The position numbers were made by a program, and so were the translations under genes. A stretch of DNA of 36,809 nucleotides from Anaerolineae bacterium (lineage in GTDB: Bacteria; Chloroflexota; Anaerolineae; Aggregatilineales; Aggregatilineaceae): the NCBI GenBank assembly GCA_016926875.1, contig JAFGNU010000047.1, forward strand, positions 1 through 36,809. The letters are read 5' to 3'. Of the stretch, positions 31,200 to 36,809 are shown one piece after another (positions within the stretch are counted from its first letter, which is position 1; each line of letters opens with the position of its first letter). The notes under the pieces were generated by a model, which made no database searches, had not been told where the DNA came from, and was given only the letters and a program-made list of their open reading frames with translations.

Positions 31200-32354
31200 T
31201 CACAGCGCCCGGTCGAGGATAGCACGCATGTCGTCCGCTGTGAGCTTGATCGGGTTGCCTTTCATGCTGCTGGACACTGCCGATTTTTCGATCAAGGTAT
31301 CGAAGTCACCACGCGTCAGCCCAAAGCTGGACAGAACCGGGACCTTCAGCGCGTGGCATATGTCCCGTATCCATGCCACGCCGTCGTCACAGGCTGCCGT
31401 ATCATCCCCGGTCAGGATGCGGGCGACAGTATCATACCGCGCCAATGCCGGGCTGTCCGGTTCGCGCTGGCGCAGCGTCTCGACGTTGACCGCCATCACA
31501 TGCGGCAGCAGCGACGCGCACACCGCCCCGTGCGGCACGTGGAACATCCCGCCAAACGGCCCGGCGAACCCGTGCACCGCGCCCAGTTTAGCGTTCGCCA
31601 GCGCCAGCCCGCCAAACAGGCTGGTGACAGCCATATCTTCGCGGGCGTCGGCATTATCGCCCTGCTCATAGGCGCGCCTGAGCGACCGCGCAGCACGATA
31701 CATCCCTTCACGGCAGAGGGCGTCGGTCATGGGATTCGCTGCAAGCGACACATACGGCTCGATCACCTGCGTCAGCGCGTCCAGGCCGGTGTACGCCGTG
31801 ATGTCCGGCGGCAAACTGTGGGTCAATTCTGGATCGACCAGCGCCACGTGCGGCAGCATCAACGGGCTACGCAGGCTGACTTTACGCCGGTGTTCGGGAG
31901 AAGCCAGCACCGCGTTGCGGGTCACTTCTGCGCCGGTGCCTGCCGTCGTGGGGATGGCGATAAATGGGGCGGAGCGCCTGGTAACCGGCTGCCCGCGCCC
32001 GATCACTTCCAGGTAATCCAGCGGGTCACCGCCGTTGGTCAGCAGGGCAGCGATGGCTTTGCCGGTGTCTAGCGCGCTGCCACCACCAAACGCGATCACC
32101 ATGTCGCAGCCAGCTTCGCGGGCGCGTTCGGTGCTCAGGCGGGCGGTTTCGGTAGTCGGCTCGTCCTGGACAGAAAACGTTGTATGCTCAATGCCCTGTT
32201 CGCCTAACAGGCGCAGCAGCGGCGCAGCGCGTTCAACCGTCCTGCCGGTGACAACCAGGGCACGCTGTCCCATCCCGGCGGCGATTGGCCCTGTTTCGCG
32301 CAGCGTACCTGTTCCAAAGATGATGCGGGTCGCGGTGGCGAATTCAAAACGCAT
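31200..32354 (-). CDS. Iron-containing alcohol dehydrogenase
   Basis: This protein of about 384 residues has the group III Fe-ADH pattern. It begins with [18 protein letters not shown] and has the NAD-binding [17 protein letters not shown], the [16 protein letters not shown] block and the metal-binding histidines in [21 protein letters not shown]. The ATG at 32354 was preferred over a GTG five codons upstream because family members start right at this strand. It is five bases after the monooxygenase-like gene. The substrate could be a short alcohol, a lactaldehyde-like compound or maleylacetate; sequence does not decide. Confidence 0.93.
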   Translation of the reverse strand: MRFEFATATRIIFGTGTLRETGPIAAGMGQRALVVTGRTVERAAPLLRLLGEQGIEHTTFSVQDEPTTETARLSTERAREAGCDMVIAFGGGSALDTGKAIAALLTNGGDPLDYLEVIGRGQPVTRRSAPFIAIPTTAGTGAEVTRNAVLASPEHRRKVSLRSPLMLPHVALVDPELTHSLPPDITAYTGLDALTQVIEPYVSLAANPMTDALCREGMYRAARSLRRAYEQGDNADAREDMAVTSLFGGLALANAKLGAVHGFAGPFGGMFHVPHGAVCASLLPHVMAVNVETLRQREPDSPALARYDTVARILTGDDTAACDDGVAWIRDICHALKVPVLSSFGLTRGDFDTLIEKSAVSSSMKGNPIKLTADDMRAILDRAL

Positions 32355-32359
32355 GTGGT

Positions 32360-32668
32360 CTACCCCCACCCGGCATCATCCGGGAAGATATTGTCATACT
32401 TGACACTGGAACGCGGTTCGGCCATCATATCGGCGACCGTATCACGCCATGTCTGATAGTGATCTGTTTCCTTGTGGCGGGCGGGATCATCTGGCGTGCG
32501 ATACACTTCAACCAGCACAAAACGGGTTGGATCATCCTGCTGCTGGATCACGTCGAAGCGTGCGATACCCGGTTCCTGTATGCTGCTGCGGGCGTTTTCA
32601 AGCGACGCCGCGCGGAAAGCATCCACTGATTCCGGTTTTACATGAACGTGTACATGCACTATCAACAT
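32360..32668 (-). CDS. ABM-fold monooxygenase-like protein (LsrG/YgiN type)
   Basis: This 102-residue protein matches the antibiotic-biosynthesis-monooxygenase dimeric fold: [18 protein letters not shown], then [38 protein letters not shown]. The family includes quinol monooxygenases and the AI-2 processing protein LsrG. A good AGGAGGAG site precedes the start. It heads a likely three-gene operon with the alcohol dehydrogenase and EamA transporter, which suggests metabolism and export of a small carbonyl compound. This is inference. Confidence 0.85.
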   Translation of the reverse strand: MLIVHVHVHVKPESVDAFRAASLENARSSIQEPGIARFDVIQQQDDPTRFVLVEVYRTPDDPARHKETDHYQTWRDTVADMMAEPRSSVKYDNIFPDDAGWG

Positions 32669-32895
32669 GTTGAACTACTCCTCCTGGCTAAAGCGCGCCG
32701 TCCGGACCAGCGCGGCACGTACTAACTTGGTGTGACGGAATTTGCCTGACCTGATAAGTATAGACATTCCAGTGTTTTTAACCATGATCGATGTTGTCAA
32801 TCCAAACAACCGGCATCAACGCGCTTTGGCGTTCACACCGGACGTAATATACTAGTGAATCAAGTTGAAGCAATCACCACGGAGCAAGGAATCTA
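32669..32895. promoter_or_regulatory. Divergent intergenic region
   Basis: No gene was seen. On the plus strand TTGGCG (32826-32831), 16 bases and TATACT (32848-32853) make a promoter candidate for the CBS protein at 32896. On the minus strand the region contains a consensus TTGACA about 125 bases before the monooxygenase gene, but no convincing -10 at the right distance. Confidence 0.45.
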
Positions 32896-34266
32896 ATGGG
32901 AATCGTGTTCGGGCTGCTGGCAGTGTTTATGCTGGTGTTTTTGAACGGCTTTTTTGTCGCTGCCGAATTTGGCTTTGTCGGCTCAAGACCAACCCGCATC
33001 GCCCAGCTAGTCGAAGAAGGTAATGCGGGCGCACGGGCAGCACAAAAAGCCCTCACGCACCTGGATAACTATATTGCAGCCACACAGTTGGGGATCACGC
33101 TGGCAAGCCTGGGATTGGGCTGGATCGGTGAGCCAGCCGTTGCACATCTGCTGGAGCCGGTGCTGGAAGCTGTGCTGCCCGAAAACGTGGTGTCTACCGC
33201 TGGGCACAGCATCGCCATTGCGATCGGTTTTTCGATTGTGACAGCGCTGCATATCGTCCTGGGCGAACTGGCTCCCAAGTCTATCGCGCTCCAGTTCCCC
33301 GAAGCAACATCGGTTATCGTGTCTCGCCCCACGACACTGTTCATGCGAGTCTTTAGCCCGGTGATTCGATTCATGAACGGGGTTGGCAACGGCGTTGTAC
33401 GGCTGTTGGGCTTCGAACCGGCCCACGAACACGCGCAGGTTCATTCGGCAGAAGAACTGCAAATGCTCGTGCACTCCAGCCACCAGGCCGGGCTGCTGCT
33501 GGCCAGCGAAGAACGCCTGCTGCGGCGCGCGTTTGATTTTAGCGACATTCACGTGCAGCAGGTCATGCAGCCCCGCGTGGAAGTGGACGGCATCGCGCTT
33601 GATACGCCCCTGCCCGACCTGTTCAAGCTGATCGCCACGCAGCACCATTCGCGCTACCCGGTGTACGAAGAATCCATCGATAACGTGGTCGGCATCCTGC
33701 ACGTCAAAGACCTGTTCGATAAAATTGTGGGGCAGCCGGATATGCTGACCAACGGCGGCACCGAGTTTGATCTGCGGTCGATCTTACGGACGCCGCTGTT
33801 TGTGCCAACAACGCTGAACGTTGACCGTGTGCTGGAAAATATGCAGCGCACCCAAACCCATGTGGCGATTGTCATGGATGAATTTGGCGGTATGGCCGGG
33901 ATGGCAACGATGGAGGACATCATCGAAGAACTGGTGGGCGAAGTAGACGATGAATTTGACGTGGAAACCGGCCCGCCCACCACAATTGAAGGAGATACCC
34001 CCGTTTTTGACGGGCGGGTCAGCTTGAGTGAGGCTGTCGAGCGCTTTGGCAGCCCGGCCTATGATCCGCGCTCGGCCACAATCGGCGGATATGTCGCCGA
34101 ACGCCTGGGACGCATCCCGGCGATAGGCGACCGTGCGCCCTTCGGAGACTACACACTCTCGGTTGAAGAAATGGACGGGATGCGGGTGGCACGCGTGCGC
34201 TTTCTGAAGCGGGCCGCAACAACAACCATGCCACCAGATGCCGATCTACCCGGCCCACAATCGTAA
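32896..34266 (+). CDS. CNNM/CorC-type membrane protein with CBS pair (hemolysin family)
   Basis: This 456-residue protein has an N-terminal DUF21/CNNM membrane domain (about 1-190; LNGFFVAAEFGFVGSRPTRI, then GITLASLGLGWIGEPAV and HIVLGELAPKSIAL). A pair of CBS domains follows (about 205-340; VMQPRVEVDGI and HSRYPVYEESIDNVVGILHVKDL, then THVAIVMDEFGGMAGMATMEDIIEELVGEVDDE), and a C-terminal CorC_HlyC domain (about 355-440). Such proteins transport or sense Mg2+/Co2+ or Na+. The start fits a GGAGCAAGGA site. Older databases call them hemolysins, but a lytic role is not supported. Confidence 0.93.
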   Translation: MGIVFGLLAVFMLVFLNGFFVAAEFGFVGSRPTRIAQLVEEGNAGARAAQKALTHLDNYIAATQLGITLASLGLGWIGEPAVAHLLEPVLEAVLPENVVSTAGHSIAIAIGFSIVTALHIVLGELAPKSIALQFPEATSVIVSRPTTLFMRVFSPVIRFMNGVGNGVVRLLGFEPAHEHAQVHSAEELQMLVHSSHQAGLLLASEERLLRRAFDFSDIHVQQVMQPRVEVDGIALDTPLPDLFKLIATQHHSRYPVYEESIDNVVGILHVKDLFDKIVGQPDMLTNGGTEFDLRSILRTPLFVPTTLNVDRVLENMQRTQTHVAIVMDEFGGMAGMATMEDIIEELVGEVDDEFDVETGPPTTIEGDTPVFDGRVSLSEAVERFGSPAYDPRSATIGGYVAERLGRIPAIGDRAPFGDYTLSVEEMDGMRVARVRFLKRAATTTMPPDADLPGPQS

Positions 34267-34278
34267 CCCCTCTGTCAT

Positions 34279-34312
34279 AAAAAACAGTCTCCCGTAATCT
34301 GCCGGGAGACTG
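34279..34312 (-). terminator. Intrinsic terminator of the ABC permease gene
   Basis: A perfect 10-bp stem CAGTCTCCCG/CGGGAGACTG (34285-34294 and 34303-34312) with an 8-base loop is followed, reading the minus strand, by six T residues (34279-34284). No T-run follows on the plus strand, so it chiefly ends the minus-strand transcript. It may also block read-through from the convergent CBS gene. Confidence 0.9.
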
Positions 34313-34336
34313 CTCATCCTACGACGGCCAGTTAGG

Positions 34337-36799
34337 CTATTCCATCACACGCAGCGTCGAAGGCATATCCAGCCGGGTCATGGTGCGGATGCTGAGCAAC
34401 GGCGTCAGCGCCACTACCAGCACGCCCAACAGCAGCGTTACCAGCAGCGTGGCGGGTGAGAGGGTGACCGTAAATTTGAAGTCTGCGAGCTGCTCTTCGA
34501 CCCGCGCCGTCAAAAACGCGTTCAGTGCGATCCACCCGATCCCAATCCCGAACAGCGTGCCCAGGCTGCCGGTGATAATATTCTCCACGACTTGCATCCG
34601 GGTCACCGTGCGGACCGGCAGGCCAAATGCAAACATGGTCGCGATTTCACGCACGCGCTGGTCAACGTTGATGCTGGTCGAGTTGAAGGCGATCAGAAAG
34701 GCCAGTACAAGCACCACAATCTGAACAATGCGCAGGGCGGCGGTGAAAAATGCCATCACCTCATCGTACAGGGCTATGAGATCAGAAACAGCTTGGACAG
34801 ATGTCACTCCCGGCTGGGTAAAGAGCGCCCGCTTGATCTCACCTGTGCTCACCCCGTTCGCCGGTTCGGCCATAAGCTGGTTGGCTACACCCGTTAATCC
34901 CATAAGTTCAGCGCCGCCCAGGTCCATGTAACTCAGGGGGCGAATCGGGTTATCGTGAATACCGGTCACCGGCAGTTTTGTTTCGACAAGACGAAACGCT
35001 ATCAGTCCTTCGCGGTACGGGTGCCTCAGCGTGACGGAATCGCCAACTTTCAGCCCCAAATCAAGCGCCGCTTTTTCAGAGATGATGATGCCCGGTTCAT
35101 CCGGTGTGATGGTTCCTTCCAACAGGGCCGGTATCCAGATCGGGTTGTTCATGTCGTGCAGTTCGAGGATAACGTCTAGCTTTTCGCCACCACCGATCAA
35201 CGTGCCCCCAAGCACCAGGCCAGCGCTGACCTGTTCAAACAGCGGTTGACCAGCATCACCGGTCAGGCTTTTTAGGGCAGCGATCTGCCCAGTCTCTACC
35301 GGGTAGAAGAAATCCATATCAACCAGCAGCCGGTTGCTGCCCTGGTACGTATACGAATCCTTGCCCTGTTGGATGGTGGCGTCAAAGGTGTCCTTAAGCC
35401 CGATGAATAACGTCAACAACACGATCGCAACCGAAATCCCCAGTATAGTCAGCAGGCTGCGCCAGGGCGAACGTAGGATATTCTTGAACGGCATACGTGC
35501 GAAGCTTTTGCCCGGCACAGGCAGATACTTTATCACGCGGTTGAACCCGCCGCCTTTCGCAACCAGGTGCCCGGTCTGGATCGCGTCAATCGGCGGAACA
35601 CTGACGGCCCGCAAGACCGGGATCAACGTTGCTACAAATGGCAGCAGGACACCAAGCAGCGCTGCCATAAAAAAGCCTGGCAGATAAAACGCTGCGTTCC
35701 AATAGGGCAGGGGCATCAGCCCTTCAAACAAACCGGCAAAAGCCCGGCTGAGCAGCAGGCCAAACACCAACCCAAAGATCGTGCCAAGCACGGCGATCTG
35801 TGTGCCAACCAGCAGTGGGCGAAACGCGATCCAGCGCCGGGGCAGTCCGAGTGCCATTCCGATCCCGATCTGGCGCCGCTGTGCCTCGACAATACGCCCG
35901 ACCAGGTTGAAGGCGCCCATTGCCGCGCCGATCAAAAATAGCAGCGCAATCATATTCCATGTCACCTGATCATTTTTGGCATCAGCGTAGAGTATGGTGC
36001 GAACGTTGTCGTCATCCTTGGTTTTTATCTCAAAGCCGGTCAGCGGGAATGCCTCCGCCAGTCGGCTTTCAAGCGCTGCCTGCACAACATCCCGGTCTGC
36101 ACCATCTGCCAGCAGCACGACCAGATTGTTGACCATGCCCTCGCGATCTACCAACTGCTGCATGGTTTCCAGCGGCATAAACAGGACTGCAAAGGCCGAT
36201 TCGCCTAAAAACGTGCCGTTTTCGGGCACTACCTGGAAGTATTCCGGCGAATGCCCTGCCCCAACAAAGTCCAGCGGCACATCCCCGCTGATCCGGATCG
36301 AGTCGCCCGGCTTGAGATCGTAGTGATCGGCGAATTTATATTCAACAACAGCGCTATACTGGCCCGAATCGGCAGCAGTCAGGGTCCGTCCATAGCCTGC
36401 CGGAACAAAGATGCTGTCCACATCCGGCCCGCCGTCCGCGGCATCCACGCCGACAATACGCCCCGGCACCATGATCGTCTCGCCGTCTTGTGATGCATCA
36501 ACCAGCGTAGGGACGATCAGCCGTGCCTCTACTGCCGCAATACCGTCGATGCTCTCCACTGCCGCCAGCAAATCATCGCCCGGAACATAACTGCCCTTAG
36601 TTAGCTCGATGTGCAAATCGTGCATGTGTAGGCGGTTGTAGCTTCTGTCATACGAATTGATGCGCCAGGTTTTCTGCCCGCCCAGCCCGGCGAACACCGC
36701 CGTACCGAGCGAGATGATCAATGCGATCACCACCACTTGCAGCCAGCGCGCCCGCAGGTCACGCCAGGACCAACGTAACCACAATCCCAGGTTTGCCAT
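34337..36799 (-). CDS. FtsX/MacB-type ABC transporter permease
   Basis: This 820-residue protein has an N-terminal membrane helix (WLQVVVIALIISLGTAVFAGL), an extracytoplasmic domain, then a first FtsX domain with helices from about 280 to 410 (MIALLFLIGAAMGAFNLVGRIVEAQRRQIGIGMALGLPRR). A middle helix (LLTILGISVAIVLLTLFIGL) and a second extracytoplasmic domain precede the last FtsX domain (about 690-815; VDQRVREIATMFAFGLPVRTV). It is the double-FtsX layout of permeases for lipoproteins, peptides or lipids. The ATPase gene is not in the window and may lie to the right. The ATG at 36799 is close to the window end, so a longer N-terminus cannot be ruled out, but this start is typical. Confidence 0.9.
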   Translation of the reverse strand: MANLGLWLRWSWRDLRARWLQVVVIALIISLGTAVFAGLGGQKTWRINSYDRSYNRLHMHDLHIELTKGSYVPGDDLLAAVESIDGIAAVEARLIVPTLVDASQDGETIMVPGRIVGVDAADGGPDVDSIFVPAGYGRTLTAADSGQYSAVVEYKFADHYDLKPGDSIRISGDVPLDFVGAGHSPEYFQVVPENGTFLGESAFAVLFMPLETMQQLVDREGMVNNLVVLLADGADRDVVQAALESRLAEAFPLTGFEIKTKDDDNVRTILYADAKNDQVTWNMIALLFLIGAAMGAFNLVGRIVEAQRRQIGIGMALGLPRRWIAFRPLLVGTQIAVLGTIFGLVFGLLLSRAFAGLFEGLMPLPYWNAAFYLPGFFMAALLGVLLPFVATLIPVLRAVSVPPIDAIQTGHLVAKGGGFNRVIKYLPVPGKSFARMPFKNILRSPWRSLLTILGISVAIVLLTLFIGLKDTFDATIQQGKDSYTYQGSNRLLVDMDFFYPVETGQIAALKSLTGDAGQPLFEQVSAGLVLGGTLIGGGEKLDVILELHDMNNPIWIPALLEGTITPDEPGIIISEKAALDLGLKVGDSVTLRHPYREGLIAFRLVETKLPVTGIHDNPIRPLSYMDLGGAELMGLTGVANQLMAEPANGVSTGEIKRALFTQPGVTSVQAVSDLIALYDEVMAFFTAALRIVQIVVLVLAFLIAFNSTSINVDQRVREIATMFAFGLPVRTVTRMQVVENIITGSLGTLFGIGIGWIALNAFLTARVEEQLADFKFTVTLSPATLLVTLLLGVLVVALTPLLSIRTMTRLDMPSTLRVME

Positions 36800-36809
36800 G
36801 ATTGCCCCC

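Noticed and set aside
32690..32800. TTGACA on the minus strand as promoter of the monooxygenase-like operon
   Set aside because: A consensus -35 is present but no acceptable -10 lies 16-18 bases downstream.

Overview
The window is a GC-rich bacterial chromosome segment with densely packed genes and several tight operons on both strands. Its content suggests a member of Chloroflexota, probably Anaerolineae-like: WD40-rich exported proteins, a YfhO-family membrane protein, a GAF-PP2C partner-switching module, a CbiQ-CbiO fusion and a methylmalonyl-CoA decarboxylase-type sodium pump. That assignment is inference. No rRNA, tRNA, CRISPR array, insertion sequence or prophage was seen.

Region 1 (1-2531, plus) is the end of a shikimate-pathway operon: aroC (left-truncated), aroK, aroB and aroQ, with overlapping or nearly touching genes.

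Region 2 (about 2539-16890, plus) is the remarkable part. One co-directional locus holds six radical-SAM enzymes (2695, 4351, 11113, 12477, 14142, 15544), two PqqD/RRE-type small proteins (4068, 13675), one peptidase-U32-like cysteine-rich protein (5337), and, in the middle, three paralogous WD40 beta-propeller proteins (6270, 7720, 9194). Each propeller has the same N-terminal block (PQVF at residues 19-22, a twin-arginine pair at 36-37). Each ends in a cysteine tail built from CxC units and closed by GHYW(F/Y)PN at the stop codon. The simplest reading is a RiPP-like modification system. Its substrates would be whole folded Tat-exported propellers with a modifiable C-terminal tail, not short peptides. 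The RREs would bind the conserved N-terminal block, the radical-SAM enzymes would modify the tail in the cytoplasm, and Tat would export the folded product to the cell surface. No dedicated peptidase or ABC peptide exporter is present. The second and third propeller genes have near-identical promoter-like intergenic sequences, so the substrates may be made in excess of the enzymes. The function and the chemistry of the modification are unknown.

Region 3 (16944-19340, minus) is a partner-switching signalling cassette: STAS anti-anti-sigma protein, GAF-PP2C phosphatase, RsbW-like kinase and single-domain response regulator.

Region 4 (19411-22853, minus) is a nickel/cobalt uptake operon of CbiM/CbiQO type. 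It is led by a lipoprotein and a CbiL-like protein, with a strong promoter and a perfect operator-like dyad upstream.

Region 5 (23096-26721, plus) encodes a large YfhO-family membrane protein and a LivK-type substrate-binding protein. Region 6 (26742-30201, minus) is a four-gene biotin-dependent sodium-pumping decarboxylase operon. Region 7 (30334-32668, minus) encodes an ABM/LsrG-like monooxygenase-fold protein, an iron-containing alcohol dehydrogenase and an EamA transporter. Region 8 (32896-36799) has a CNNM/CorC-type CBS membrane protein converging on a large FtsX-type ABC permease, which ends in a clear intrinsic terminator. The longest gene-free stretches are 22854-23095 and 32669-32895; both look like promoter regions.
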